A stretch of DNA of 48,023 nucleotides from JAAZBW01 sp035647855. Its GTDB lineage: Bacteria; Actinomycetota; Actinomycetes; Actinomycetales; Actinomycetaceae. The stretch is from positions 1 to 48,023 of the forward strand of contig DASRMP010000019.1 of NCBI GenBank assembly GCA_035647855.1, written 5' to 3'. The notes under the pieces are model-generated. The model was not told where the DNA came from and made no database searches. It was given only the letters and a program-made list of their open reading frames with translations. Below are positions 9,249-18,187 of this stretch, one piece after another; position 1 is the stretch's first letter, and every line of letters begins with the position of its first letter. Made by a program: the position numbers and the translations under genes.

Positions 9249-10579
9249 TTCGGCAGCGCTCGTCGGCGCGGGGCGCCGGTGCCGTTCTCGTGACCCTCAG
9301 CACCTTCGGGAGTGCGATTGCTCACTGGTTCGTGGTATTGATCATGGCGCGCGTGGCCGGCGCGGAGCAGGTGGGTCTGTACTCTTCCTTGCTGGCAGTG
9401 GCGACTCCCGTTTACGTCGGCGGTTCCCTCGCGCTGCGCGATGTCTATTTGACGATCACGCGGAACGTCGCGTGGCGCCACTACGTGGTCCTGAGAGTGC
9501 TGGGAATGCTCGCGAGCACGGCCGTGATGCTGCTCGCAGCTCTCCTTCTCGACTGGTGGATGTCACTGGTCCTCGCGCTGGTCGCGATGAAGGTGACCGC
9601 GGGCGCCGTCGACCTCGCGCAGGCCCGGATCCTGGGAGCCAACAGGCTGCTCGCGCTGGGGTCGCTTGGATTGGGGACCTCGATCGGCACGGTCGTCCTC
9701 CTGGCAGTGGTGGCCTTGGAGGTCCCCGACGTCAGTTGGCTGGTGGCATCAGTCGCCCTCGTGAGCGCCGCCTTTCTGGTTCCGTACGGCATCGCAGCCG
9801 CGCGCGCGCCGGCGCTGGAGAGCAGCGGCGAGACACTGCGGGGAAGCGGCGGCGAGACACCGCACGATGGCGCCCGCCCTTGCACGGCCCCCTACGTTGT
9901 CCTCCTCGAAGCCTGCCTTCCGGCGATGCTCGCCCAACTGCTCAGCACCCTGCTCCTGAACGCGCCGATCATAATCGTGAGCGTACTGTCCACACCTTCC
10001 GACGTGGGAAGATACTCTGTCGCCGCCTATGTCGTCACGTTCGGTCACCTGTTCGGCAGCGCCATGATGACCGTGCATCTCCCCGCCCTCCGGAGGCTAC
10101 GAACGTCCTTCGGAACCGTCCGGATGTTGGCGGAGGCAAAGCGAGTGAGCGCGGTGATTCTCGCGCTCGGGCTCGGCGCAACACTCCTCGTGGTGGCGTT
10201 CGGCGACGCCGTGATCGGGTTCCTCTTCGGACGGGAGTTCGCGATCGGCCGACCGGTGTGGCTGGTCCTCGGCCTGTGCGCCACCGTTGCCGCGGTGGGC
10301 TACATCGCGAACGCCGCCAGCCTTTCGCTGAACCAGTACGCGGCGCAGCCCTGGATCATGGCCCTTGCGATCCTCGCCTCTGCGGCGATCGCCATCCTCC
10401 TCGCGGCGACCCCGATTCATTCCGTGGTGATCGCGAGCATCGCGGCGCTGTGCGGCACCTCGGTGCGGACGTTCGGGCTTTGGCACCTTGCGGGCAGGTC
10501 ACCTTCGCTGAGCCCGCAGCGGCCTGCCCGTCTTCGACCGGAAGAGTCTCATTCCGATCGCACTCCCCCTTATCTGTGA
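9245..10579 (+). CDS. Wzx-like flippase / polysaccharide transport protein
   Basis: The frame extends far upstream, but the start is set at the ATG at 9245, which overlaps the stop of the polymerase gene. The 444-residue product starts MIRQRSSARGAGAVLVTLST and has about 12 hydrophobic segments typical of the MATE/MOP-like polysaccharide exporters. It should flip the lipid-linked repeat unit to the outer membrane face. Its last 81 bases overlap the 3' end of the convergent GT2 gene, which is unusual for two intact genes. Confidence 0.85.
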   Translation: MIRQRSSARGAGAVLVTLSTFGSAIAHWFVVLIMARVAGAEQVGLYSSLLAVATPVYVGGSLALRDVYLTITRNVAWRHYVVLRVLGMLASTAVMLLAALLLDWWMSLVLALVAMKVTAGAVDLAQARILGANRLLALGSLGLGTSIGTVVLLAVVALEVPDVSWLVASVALVSAAFLVPYGIAAARAPALESSGETLRGSGGETPHDGARPCTAPYVVLLEACLPAMLAQLLSTLLLNAPIIIVSVLSTPSDVGRYSVAAYVVTFGHLFGSAMMTVHLPALRRLRTSFGTVRMLAEAKRVSAVILALGLGATLLVVAFGDAVIGFLFGREFAIGRPVWLVLGLCATVAAVGYIANAASLSLNQYAAQPWIMALAILASAAIAILLAATPIHSVVIASIAALCGTSVRTFGLWHLAGRSPSLSPQRPARLRPEESHSDRTPPYL

Positions 10580-11575
10580 GAGCCTCCGCTGAGCATGTGC
10601 CGCCCAAACCGGATTCAGTCGGTACACGCTCAGAAGGCCGGCGTCGTACGGTCGAATACCGCGCAACGCGGAGGGTGCAGAGATCCGATTGAGTTCCGCG
10701 TGGATGTGCTCCAGCCAGTGGTCGCGCGTGGCGATTCCGGAGAGGTGCACGTCCGAGTTCGCCCGGAGCAGGGCTCCCAGGTACTTCTGGGTCGCGAGCC
10801 GGGCCAGTGCGTGGTCGTCGGCGCGGGCGGGCCCGTCGTCGTCGAGAGTGGCGAGATACTCGGCCCTCTCGCGGTAGATCTCGAGAACCGCCAGGTTCCT
10901 CTCGGACCAGCCCGAGGTCATGATGCTCCCCGGGCGCACCCGATACTCGTACAGGACAGCGGGGACGAAGGCGACCGATACGGCGCGCGAGAGGACCCGA
11001 TAGGCGAAATCCTCGTCCTCGAGGATCCGCCCCCTGAACCTGAGGCCGCCGGCGAAGAGGCTCGCGTGGAACAGCTTGTTCCACGCCATCGTCATCAGCA
11101 CCTGGCCCTGCCCCATGAGGAACCTGGTGGCCTCGCGGCCGCTCATGATCCCAGGGCCCTCCTTGGGCGCGACCTCGATGGCCGTGGTGCGGTGTTCGTC
11201 CGCCTCGAAGCGAACGAGACCGCACACGGCGATCTCGGCGCCACTCCCGATCGCAGCCCTCAGCAATCCCTCGACATATCCACTGCGGATGCGGTCATCG
11301 CTGTCCACGAAGCAGATGTACTCGCCTCTCGCCGCCTCGAAGCCTGTGTTGCGGGCCGCGCTGAGTCCGCCATTCGGCCGGTGGATGACGATTGCGCGTT
11401 CGTCCCGTTCCGCGAACTCGTCGCAGATCTCGCCGCACCGGTCCGGAGAGCCATCATCCACGAGGATGATCTCGATCTTCGAGTACGTTTGCGCGGCGAT
11501 GCCGGCCAGGCATTCGTCAAGGTAGTCCTCGACGGCGTACACAGGTACCACGATCGAGACCAGCGGGCCACTCAT
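10499..11575 (-). CDS. Glycosyltransferase family 2
   Basis: The 358-residue GT2 protein begins PLVSIVVPVYAVEDYLDECL, with the nucleotide-binding ILVDDGSPDRCG, GLSAARNTGFEAARGEYI and the DXD-type FVDSDDR. A later acidic stretch (RILEDEDFAYRVL) fits the catalytic-base region. It has no membrane helix, so it is a cytoplasmic or peripheral enzyme of repeat-unit assembly. Its start overlaps the stop of the upstream Wzz-like gene by 4 bases, giving a two-gene minus-strand operon. Confidence 0.9.
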   Translation of the reverse strand: MSGPLVSIVVPVYAVEDYLDECLAGIAAQTYSKIEIILVDDGSPDRCGEICDEFAERDERAIVIHRPNGGLSAARNTGFEAARGEYICFVDSDDRIRSGYVEGLLRAAIGSGAEIAVCGLVRFEADEHRTTAIEVAPKEGPGIMSGREATRFLMGQGQVLMTMAWNKLFHASLFAGGLRFRGRILEDEDFAYRVLSRAVSVAFVPAVLYEYRVRPGSIMTSGWSERNLAVLEIYRERAEYLATLDDDGPARADDHALARLATQKYLGALLRANSDVHLSGIATRDHWLEHIHAELNRISAPSALRGIRPYDAGLLSVYRLNPVWAAHAQRRLSQIRGSAIGMRLFRSKTGRPLRAQRR

Positions 11576-12249
11576 CCGGCCGTCCTGGCGGTCCGGTCGC
11601 CTCTCGAGGCCCGGGCGGCATGGGCGATGTCATACTCGTCCCGGATCCCGCGATCGACGAGGTGCCGCACGAGAGCCTGTCCGACTGCCAGCAGGAGACC
11701 CAGGAGAGAACACAGAATCAGGATCTGGGTCACGTCGGGCACGGCCCGCACAACGGGCGCGGGCGCGGGACTCGTGATGGTCGCTTCGATCACGGGTCTT
11801 CCCGTGGTGTCACGTGGGGAGATCGCTCCGATGACATCCACGAGAGTCCCGGCGATGGCATCGGACGTGGCCGAGGCACGCTCTGCCTCGGTGTCCAGGA
11901 CGGCGATGTGGACGATCGAGGTGCTGACGGGGACCGTCACCGAGACGCGGCTCGCGAGATCCGCCGCGGTCGTCTCGAGTCCCAGATCCTCGATCACCGG
12001 TTCCAGCACCAGCGGCGACCGCGTCACCTGGGCGAAAGCGCCCATCTGCTCGACGACGTACTTCGAGCCCTCGGCCAGGTCATCGGCGTGGCTGTCTCTT
12101 CGCAGGTTGAGGAACAGCGAGGTCTCGGCCTTGTAGCTCGGGGTGATCAGCAGGCAGAGCGCCACGCCGGCGGCAAGGCCGAGGAGCGTCACAGCCAGCA
12201 CGCTCTTCCAGAACCGCCGCAGCATGGACAGGTACGCAGATGTCTCCAC
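11572..12249 (-). CDS. Wzz/YveK-type chain-length determinant protein
   Basis: The 225-residue protein has an N-terminal membrane helix after METSAYLSMLRRFWKSV, an extracytoplasmic region (TPSYKAETSLFLNLRRDS), and a C-terminal helix near ILILCSLLGLLLAVGQALV. This two-helix layout is that of chain-length regulators of Wzy-type polymerisation. It ends soon after the second helix (VRHLVDRGIRDEYDIAHAA), so no fused tyrosine kinase is present. It is the first gene of the minus-strand pair with the GT2 gene and diverges from the second flippase gene. Confidence 0.85.
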   Translation of the reverse strand: METSAYLSMLRRFWKSVLAVTLLGLAAGVALCLLITPSYKAETSLFLNLRRDSHADDLAEGSKYVVEQMGAFAQVTRSPLVLEPVIEDLGLETTAADLASRVSVTVPVSTSIVHIAVLDTEAERASATSDAIAGTLVDVIGAISPRDTTGRPVIEATITSPAPAPVVRAVPDVTQILILCSLLGLLLAVGQALVRHLVDRGIRDEYDIAHAARASRGDRTARTAG

Positions 12250-12379
12250 AGACTCCCGGCTTTCGCCTGCACAACAACCGAACAGTCACAATCTACGGCC
12301 TGCATCCCGCCAGACCCGATCCGCAGGCGCGTGACGTAGCTCCCCTCAACGCCGCGGGGCTGTGGCAGACTGCACAATC
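12250..12379. promoter_or_regulatory. Divergent intergenic region between Wzz-like and flippase genes
   Basis: These 130 bases separate two divergent operons, so promoters for both must lie here or inside the 5' ends. The stretch is less GC-rich near 12275-12300 (ACAACCGAACAGTCACAATC). No strong -35/-10 pair or operator is evident by eye. Confidence 0.35.
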
Positions 12380-13933
12380 ATGAGCGCGCCGGCATCACGC
12401 ACAGCCAGCTCTGCTCGCAATGTCAGTGTCAGTCTGTTGGCGCAGATCCTGGTGATCTTGCTTGGCTTCGTCACGAGGACGGTCTTCGTCGCGACCCTCG
12501 GGGTGGCGCTGCTCGGTGTGAACTCCCTGATCATCAGCGTCTTGGCGATGCTCACGTTTGCTGATCTGGGCATCAACGGCGCCGTGATGTATACGCTGTA
12601 CGCACCGCTGAGGGACGGGGACAGCAGCCGGATCGCAGCCATCGTCAATCATGCGGGCCGGATGTTCCGCCGGGTTTCGGCGGTGGTGGGCGTGCTCGGG
12701 CTCGCTGCCACGCCCTTCATTCACCGGTTGGTCCGTCTCGAACAAACCGTCCCGAACCTCGAGATCTACTACCTCGTCCTGCTCGCCAACACGGTGGCCG
12801 GCTATCTGATGCTGAACCGGATCGTCCTGCTCGAGGCGGACCAGAGGATGTACGTCACCAAGGCGTACTCCATGGCCTTCAACGTGGTTCGGTCGATCGC
12901 ACAGATCGCGGTGCTGCTCGTCTTCCGGAGCTTCCTGGCGTATCTCGCCATCCAGGTCATCGCCACGGTGGCCAACAACCTGGTGGTCTACCTGCGGGCC
13001 GGCCGGCTCTATCCGTCCCTCACGGCTCATGCGAACCCCCTCCCCGGAGCCGAACGCCGTTCGATGTGGGACTCCGTGCGCGCGATGACGCTCTATCGGT
13101 TCGCAGGGCTGATACTCGGCAACTCGCCGGCGATTCTCATCTCCGTCGTCGTCGGGACGATGGCCCTCGGTTACTACTCGAACTACATACTGATCGTGGG
13201 AGCGGTCATGATGCTCACCGAGACGGCGTTCGGTGCCCTCACGCCCAGCGTGGGGAGCTTCGCCGCCGCCGGTGACCGTCAGGCCGGGCGCCGCCTGTTC
13301 GATGAGATCGTCGTCCTCTCTGTTCTCATCCATGGCGCACTCGCCTGCGGCCTCGTGGCGCTGATCGGCGATTTCGTGCTCCTCTGGCTCGGCGCGGAGT
13401 TCGTGCTGCCCCTCGAGGTCGTGGCCGCGATCGTCCTGAACTTCTACGTGTCCGGATCCCTGATGCCGCTGTGGTCGTTCCGCAGCGCAACGGGCCTCTT
13501 CCGCGAGACCCAGTACGTCATCGTTCTGACCGCGGTGCTCAGCGTGGGTCTCTCGATCTTGCTGGGCTCCGCGATCGGTCTCGCGGGCGTCGTGGTCTCT
13601 CCGGCGCTCGCGCGGCTCGTGACCATCGCGTGGTACGAACCCCTCGTGCTCGTGCGCCGCCATCTCGCCGGTCCGGTGCTGCCCCACCTCGCACTCCAGG
13701 TGGGATCCCTCGCCCTTTGGACCGCAATCGCCATCGCCGTCACCGCGGCCGGCCAGCTCGTTCCCGGAGGCACGATCACGGCCATGGCGCTCAAGACCGC
13801 GCTTCTCGCCGTCGTGGTCCCGGCGGCCGGTTGGCTCGCATTCCGGCGAACCGACGGATTCAGGGCGCTCGGCGTTCGCGTCCGCGCATTCGCGACCGCC
13901 GCCCGCTCAAGAGGCGGTCAGGTGTCCCCATGA
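12380..13933 (+). CDS. Second Wzx-like polysaccharide flippase
   Basis: The product is 517 residues from the ATG at 12380 (MSAPASRTASSARNVSVSLL). A GTG at 12362 would add six residues and neither start has a clear ribosome site. About 12-14 hydrophobic segments and the opening layout (VLVILLGFVTRTVFV-like helix, then ADLGINGAVMYTLYAPLRDGD) fit the O-antigen/teichoic-acid exporter group. It overlaps the next GT2 gene by 4 bases. A second flippase so close to the one at 9245 suggests either two different repeat units or accretion of loci. Confidence 0.85.
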   Translation: MSAPASRTASSARNVSVSLLAQILVILLGFVTRTVFVATLGVALLGVNSLIISVLAMLTFADLGINGAVMYTLYAPLRDGDSSRIAAIVNHAGRMFRRVSAVVGVLGLAATPFIHRLVRLEQTVPNLEIYYLVLLANTVAGYLMLNRIVLLEADQRMYVTKAYSMAFNVVRSIAQIAVLLVFRSFLAYLAIQVIATVANNLVVYLRAGRLYPSLTAHANPLPGAERRSMWDSVRAMTLYRFAGLILGNSPAILISVVVGTMALGYYSNYILIVGAVMMLTETAFGALTPSVGSFAAAGDRQAGRRLFDEIVVLSVLIHGALACGLVALIGDFVLLWLGAEFVLPLEVVAAIVLNFYVSGSLMPLWSFRSATGLFRETQYVIVLTAVLSVGLSILLGSAIGLAGVVVSPALARLVTIAWYEPLVLVRRHLAGPVLPHLALQVGSLALWTAIAIAVTAAGQLVPGGTITAMALKTALLAVVVPAAGWLAFRRTDGFRALGVRVRAFATAARSRGGQVSP

Positions 13934-15009
13934 CGCGCGCCTCGATAGTGATCCCGGCATACGACGCCGCGAGCTACCTCCCCCGCTGCATCGACTCCCT
14001 CCTCGCCCAGACCGAGCGCTCGCTCCAGGTGATCGTCGTCGACGACGGGTCCACCGACGAGACCCCCGCGCTGGCGGACCGGTACGCAGCGCTCGATGCC
14101 CGAATCCAGGTCATCCACCAGCCGAATCGCGGACTCTCCGCAGCCCGGAACGCCGGTATCGCGGCGGCGAGAGGCGACTTCCTCTGCCTCCTCGACGCCG
14201 ACGACTGGGCGGAACCAACCATGATCGAAACGATGATCTCCTGGTGCGAGAAGGCGGACGCGCAGGTTGCGATCGCGGGCGCCCATGCCGATATCCACGA
14301 CTCCAACGACGAGCTCATCCGTTCGCGGCTACGAACGCTGCCGCACTACGTGATCCGCCGCGGGATCCCGCCGTCGGTGGACCTCGCCGAGGAGAGCACC
14401 GTCCTCCTCCTGGGCTACGCGTGGAACAAGATGTATCGCCGCGACTGGCTCTCGCGGCTGGGGGCTCGCTTCGAGGAGGGACTGGAGATGGTCGAGGACA
14501 TCGACTTCAATGCCCGAGTCTTGGCGGCGGCCGATCGGATCGTCCTGCTTCCGGACGCGTTCGTTCACTACGTGCAGCGGCCACGCGAGACCCTCAGCAC
14601 GAAGCGTGGGCCGGATTTCCTCGGTCTGCGCCTTCGCGCGGCAGCGAGCGTCGACTCGCTGCTCGAATCCTTCGGCGTCGACAGCTCCGTGAGGTCCGAA
14701 CGGAAGGCACACGCGAGTGCCATCGCGCTGTGGATGGCGCTGCAGGCCGCGGCGGCCAGTCGCGCGCCCAGAAGGAATCTCCGCCGAATGCTGGAGCAGC
14801 CCGGTGCGGACACCCTCATGGCCCACGCCTCGGCAGCACCGCGTCCGGATTGGCGGGGCCGTTGGGCTGTCGCCGCACTCGGTCGCGGGTGGCACGGCGT
14901 GGCGCTGGTGCCGGCGTACGGCATCCAAGTACTACGACGGGTGGCACCCAAGTGGACCGGGTCCGCTGCGGCGCCCGGGACCCGTCCGCATGCCAGGCGA
15001 AGGAGATGA
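13930..15009 (+). CDS. Glycosyltransferase family 2
   Basis: The frame is open from further upstream; the start is set at 13930 because MTRASIVIPAYDAASYLPRC is the first strand of the GT2 fold and the ATG overlaps the previous stop. The 359-residue protein shows VIVVDDGSTDETPAL, GLSAARNAGIAAARGDFLCL and LLDADDW (DXD-type), then MVEDIDFNARVLAAADR. It should act on the cytoplasmic face on lipid-linked intermediates. The C-terminal tail is Arg/Ala/Gly-rich and probably not catalytic. Confidence 0.88.
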   Translation: MTRASIVIPAYDAASYLPRCIDSLLAQTERSLQVIVVDDGSTDETPALADRYAALDARIQVIHQPNRGLSAARNAGIAAARGDFLCLLDADDWAEPTMIETMISWCEKADAQVAIAGAHADIHDSNDELIRSRLRTLPHYVIRRGIPPSVDLAEESTVLLLGYAWNKMYRRDWLSRLGARFEEGLEMVEDIDFNARVLAAADRIVLLPDAFVHYVQRPRETLSTKRGPDFLGLRLRAAASVDSLLESFGVDSSVRSERKAHASAIALWMALQAAAASRAPRRNLRRMLEQPGADTLMAHASAAPRPDWRGRWAVAALGRGWHGVALVPAYGIQVLRRVAPKWTGSAAAPGTRPHARRRR

Positions 15010-15013
15010 CACC

Positions 15014-15898
15014 GTGAGTTCAGAACCGTCAACCCGCGGCGTCGCGCCGGCCCAGGCCGGCGTGACCGCCGTCATCCCCTTCTACAACTCGTCCGCCGCC
15101 CTGCAACGCGCGCTCACGTCCGTCTCGGACCAGACTGTGCCGGTGGTCGAAATCATCGTGGTCGACGACGCATCCTCTCCTGACGAGCGTGATCGCGCCC
15201 GCGAGATGGTGGACGAGACCCCACGGGCTCGTCTGGTGACGCTTGAGGAGAACGGGGGTGCCGGAGAGGCGCGGAACGCCGGCTGGGACGCCGCCGCAAC
15301 CGAGTGGGTCGCCTTCCTCGACAGCGACGACGCGTGGCATTCGCGGAAGATCGAGTACCAGTTGCGGACTGCGGCGCGTTGGCAGGAACCGCCGGCCCTG
15401 ATCGCGTGCCAAGAAGTGGTGGCACAGGACGTTGGGGAGCTCGAGGCCCTGCCGGTGGAGCCGGATCCGGCAGTTCGTGCCTACACGGCGCGTGAGCTGC
15501 TTGTTCGCAATCGGTGGTCCGCCTCCTCCGTGATGGTGCGGCGAACGCTGCCTGTTCGCTTCCCGCGGGGCCGCCGCTACAGCGAGGACTACGAGTTGTG
15601 GCTTGTGGTCAGTGGCCTGGGGCGGCTGCTCGTCAAAGTCGAGGCGCCACTGATGGCAGTTTTCAAACCGGTGTACGGCGCTTCGGGGCTCTCAGCGGAC
15701 CTGGGGCGGATGGCCCTCGGGGAGTTGCGGGCCTTCGGTGGCGCTCGCCGCGCCGGAGCCATCACAGCGCCGGTGGCGGTCCTCGCGGTTGTGTGGTCGA
15801 GTGTGAAGAGCGTCCGGCGCATGGTGAGGGTCACTTTCCGCGAGCGACGGCGCTTTGGCCCTCCGACGGCGCAGGGCAGGAATGCCCCGGCGCGATGA
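15014..15898 (+). CDS. Glycosyltransferase family 2
   Basis: Start is placed at the GTG at 15014, preceded by AGGAG at 15001. The 294-residue product shows GVTAVIPFYNSSAALQRAL, EIIVVDDASSPDERD, GGAGEARNAGWDAAATEWVA and FLDSDDAW, the usual GT2 sequence of nucleotide- and metal-binding elements. The last roughly 200 bases overlap, on the opposite strand, the tail of the pyruvyl transferase reading frame. A 15-base tandem repeat begins exactly at its stop codon. Confidence 0.87.
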   Translation: MSSEPSTRGVAPAQAGVTAVIPFYNSSAALQRALTSVSDQTVPVVEIIVVDDASSPDERDRAREMVDETPRARLVTLEENGGAGEARNAGWDAAATEWVAFLDSDDAWHSRKIEYQLRTAARWQEPPALIACQEVVAQDVGELEALPVEPDPAVRAYTARELLVRNRWSASSVMVRRTLPVRFPRGRRYSEDYELWLVVSGLGRLLVKVEAPLMAVFKPVYGASGLSADLGRMALGELRAFGGARRAGAITAPVAVLAVVWSSVKSVRRMVRVTFRERRRFGPPTAQGRNAPAR

Positions 15899-17059
15899 CT
15901 CTGGGCGATAGGACTCTGGGCGATGGGACTCTGGGCGATGGGTCACCGCCCGTCTGAGCTCGTCGAAGTGGCCGTGATCGATGGGGGGATCGCGATCCTG
16001 CCCCCGTCCCCCGGCGAGCAGGGATTCGGCGATCTCCGGGAGCCTCTCGAACTCGTCAGGCGAGACGAACTCCACGTGCGGCTGGTCGGAGAGCCAGTCG
16101 GTCCACGTCTGCCGAATCTTGTGGTTGGCGCTGGGCAGTACCAGGCACGGCGTGCCGACCACGAAGGAGAGGATCATCCCGTGCAGCCGATCAGTGACGA
16201 CCAGCCTGGATGAGCGGAACTGGCCGAGCTTGTCGGCGAGGAGTTGCGCACGGTGGGACTCGTCAAGCCCCCAGCCGCCGGTATCGGTATCCGTGGTCTC
16301 CAGCCGTTCCCCGGTCTCGACCAGTGCGGCTTCGAGTTGTGCACGGCGATCGGACTCGAGCACACGCTCACGGTCCGAGCGCAGGCAGAGGAGGACGCCG
16401 GCGGGACGCTCCGCGCTGTTCGACGGGGTTTCCGGGGCCGTGGAGCCTAGCACTATGTCGGGCGCGGAGCCGATGGTCACGTTCGGGCGGCCACGGAACA
16501 ACTCCTCGAGCTTTGCCCGAGTGACCGACTCGCGCGCATAGACGTGGATATCCGGGTGACGAGCGTAGGTGCGTGCGATCCCGGCGAGGGCGCGCTCCGA
16601 TTCCGGGGAGCCGTCCCAGTCCAGCGTCTGCGGGAAACACACGATCCGGTTGTTCGGGAACGACCGTATGACCAGTTGCCGCATTTCCTCGATGCCCGGA
16701 TAGATCGAGCCCATATTGCCGCCACCGGTGATGGTGACGAGATCACCAGGTTGCACCTGCGCCCGTATCGAGCGGATGACCTCGATAGTCTCGCTGATCG
16801 GCACCGTCACCACGTGGTGTCCCGACAGCGACCGCACCAGGAATTCCCGCTGCGCGGCGGCGATCGCCAGATCGCCGATGTTGCCGTAGTCAGCGGCAAG
16901 GAAGACGAAGGCACGCGGAGCGCTCGGAAGCGCCATTCGCTGCGCGTACAGCCTGCTCTGTATCGCCTGCCTCAACGGCCGTGGCAGGACTCTCGTCGCT
17001 GCCTGCCTGAACGGCCGTGGTGGGACTCTCGTCACCGCCTGCCTGAACGTCCGCGGCAT
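15692..17059 (-). CDS. Polysaccharide pyruvyl transferase family protein (CsaB-like)
   Basis: The 455-residue frame contains the family core: FLAADYGNIGDLAIAAAQRE, TITGGGNMGSIYPGIEEM, and VTDRLHGMILSFVVGTPCLV. Such enzymes move pyruvate from PEP onto a sugar to form a ketal, giving surface polymers a negative charge. GAGGTGAG precedes the ATG. The N-terminus has three copies of a 12-residue unit (about 16965-17060). The C-terminus runs on through repeats into roughly 70 Arg/His-rich residues that are antisense to the GT2 gene; the core seems to end near FDELRRAVTHR, so this tail looks like read-through after stop loss. It is downstream of the LCP gene in the same orientation. Confidence 0.85.
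   Translation of the reverse strand: MPRTFRQAVTRVPPRPFRQAATRVLPRPLRQAIQSRLYAQRMALPSAPRAFVFLAADYGNIGDLAIAAAQREFLVRSLSGHHVVTVPISETIEVIRSIRAQVQPGDLVTITGGGNMGSIYPGIEEMRQLVIRSFPNNRIVCFPQTLDWDGSPESERALAGIARTYARHPDIHVYARESVTRAKLEELFRGRPNVTIGSAPDIVLGSTAPETPSNSAERPAGVLLCLRSDRERVLESDRRAQLEAALVETGERLETTDTDTGGWGLDESHRAQLLADKLGQFRSSRLVVTDRLHGMILSFVVGTPCLVLPSANHKIRQTWTDWLSDQPHVEFVSPDEFERLPEIAESLLAGGRGQDRDPPIDHGHFDELRRAVTHRPESHRPESYRPESSRRGIPALRRRRAKAPSLAESDPHHAPDALHTRPHNREDRHRRCDGSGAASATEGPQLPEGHPPQVR
15897..15941. repeat. 15-base tandem repeat, 3 copies
   Basis: Three adjacent copies of GACTCTGGGCGATGG (the first ends AG) start at the stop codon of the GT2 gene and encode (RPES[H/Y/S])-type repeats in the C-terminal tail of the pyruvyl transferase on the other strand. 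Confidence 0.9.
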
Positions 17060-17060
17060 G
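16965..17060. repeat. 36-base tandem repeat, about 2.7 copies, in 5' end of pyruvyl transferase gene
   Basis: Units start at 16965, 17001 and 17037 (GCCTGCCTSAACGGCCGTGG and so on). They encode successive PR-x-FRQA-x-TRV-type segments at the protein's N-terminus. The units differ by few bases, so the duplication is fairly recent. Confidence 0.85.
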
Positions 17061-17119
17061 ACCTCACCTCTTTCCCAAGGTGCGCGGGTTTCTGACCGAT
17101 CGCGTATGGGAGACCTCGC

Positions 17120-18187
17120 TCAGGCGCCGTGACTCGTGTAGAACCCCGCCAGGTCGTCCGCGCGTAGGGCGGCCCGCAGTTCCTCCAGGGCGATGTCGTC
17201 GCGAATGACGATCGACTGGCCGTCGTCGGACCATCCGAGGCCGGTGATCGGCAGTTGCATGGAGCGCACGTTGCCCGCGCTGGAGCGCAGCTTCCACCCC
17301 AGTTCGGCGATACGGCCGTTGTCGAGGCCCTCGTCCACGGTGAAGTTCGGGCCCAGTGAGGTCACGGCGTCCCGGAACTTGGACGGATCGGTGAGGGTGT
17401 CGGTGGACGCGAGCTTGTCTATGACGGCGATAATGACGTCCCGCTGACGTTCCGCACGTCCGAGGTCCCCTCCCGGCACGTTGTACCGTTCGCGGACGAA
17501 GACGAGGGCGCTCTCCCCTGTCAGCTCGACCGGCCCCTCCGGAAACGTGTGGCCGTCCGATCCGGACGCGTGTTCGTTGTACACGGTGACGCCGCCGAGG
17601 GCATCGATCACGCGGATGAAACCCCCGAAATCGATGATCGCCACGTGGTCCATGGGGACGTCGAGGAGTTGCTCCATGGTCTGCACAGTGAGCGCGGCGC
17701 CGCCGTACGAGTAGGCGGCGTTAATCTTCGCCTCGCCGCGGCCGGGGATGTCCACCCACGTGTCGCGGGGGAAGCTCATGAGGAATATCCCGGAGCGGTC
17801 GCCGGGGATGTGCAGCAGTTGGAGCACGTCAGAGCGTCCGCGTTCGCCACCGCGGGTGTCCGAGCCCATCAGAACGACGTTGACGGGTTCCTCCGCGCGG
17901 TCCTCCGCGGCGGCGACGGGCGCGGGCCGGGACGCCCCCTCGGCGGGCATGACCGTGGACGCGCGTTCCATGGCGTTCAGTCCGCCCAGGACTGCGGCCC
18001 CGTAATACCCGACGACGGCGGCCACACCCACCAGCATCACCGCCAGCACGACGACAACGCCCGCGAGGAGCCGGCGATCGCGCGGCCCACGTTCACGGGG
18101 CTCACGTTCACGGGGCTCGCCCTCGCGGGGCTCACGTTCACGGGGCTCGCCCTCGCGGGGCCGCGATGTTCCCTTCGGCTCCGTCAC
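17120..18187 (-). CDS. LytR-CpsA-Psr (LCP) family glycopolymer ligase
   Basis: The 355-residue protein has a short cytoplasmic N-terminal tail of Arg/Glu/Pro repeats (REGEPREREPREGEP...), one membrane helix (LLAGVVVVLAVMLVGVAAVV), then the extracytoplasmic LCP domain: LMGSDTRGGERGRSDVLQLL, SFPRDTWVDIPGRGEAKINAAYSYGG split over two segments, ALGGVTVYNEHA, and FVRERYNVPGGDLGRAERQRD with the conserved Arg residues. LCP enzymes transfer lipid-linked glycopolymers onto peptidoglycan, so this is the likely attachment enzyme for the polymer made here. It overlaps the stop of the upstream dehydratase gene by 4 bases. Confidence 0.93.
   Translation of the reverse strand: MTEPKGTSRPREGEPREREPREGEPREREPRERGPRDRRLLAGVVVVLAVMLVGVAAVVGYYGAAVLGGLNAMERASTVMPAEGASRPAPVAAAEDRAEEPVNVVLMGSDTRGGERGRSDVLQLLHIPGDRSGIFLMSFPRDTWVDIPGRGEAKINAAYSYGGAALTVQTMEQLLDVPMDHVAIIDFGGFIRVIDALGGVTVYNEHASGSDGHTFPEGPVELTGESALVFVRERYNVPGGDLGRAERQRDVIIAVIDKLASTDTLTDPSKFRDAVTSLGPNFTVDEGLDNGRIAELGWKLRSSAGNVRSMQLPITGLGWSDDGQSIVIRDDIALEELRAALRADDLAGFYTSHGA
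18088..18162. repeat. 15-base tandem repeat in 5' end of LCP gene
   Basis: About five 15-base units alternate between ACGTTCACGGGGCTC and GCCCTCGCGGGGCTC. They encode the charged REREP/REGEP repeats of the cytoplasmic tail of the LCP protein, so copy number can change without breaking the frame. Confidence 0.85.

Noticed and set aside
10595..12136. Long plus-strand frame of 513 residues
   Set aside because: It lies antisense to the clear GT2 and Wzz-like genes and has no recognisable motif; high-GC DNA gives such shadows.
12395..13687. Minus-strand frame of 430 residues, rich in His/Glu/Asp
   Set aside because: It is antisense to the second flippase and its composition is a mirror of the hydrophobic codons on the other strand.
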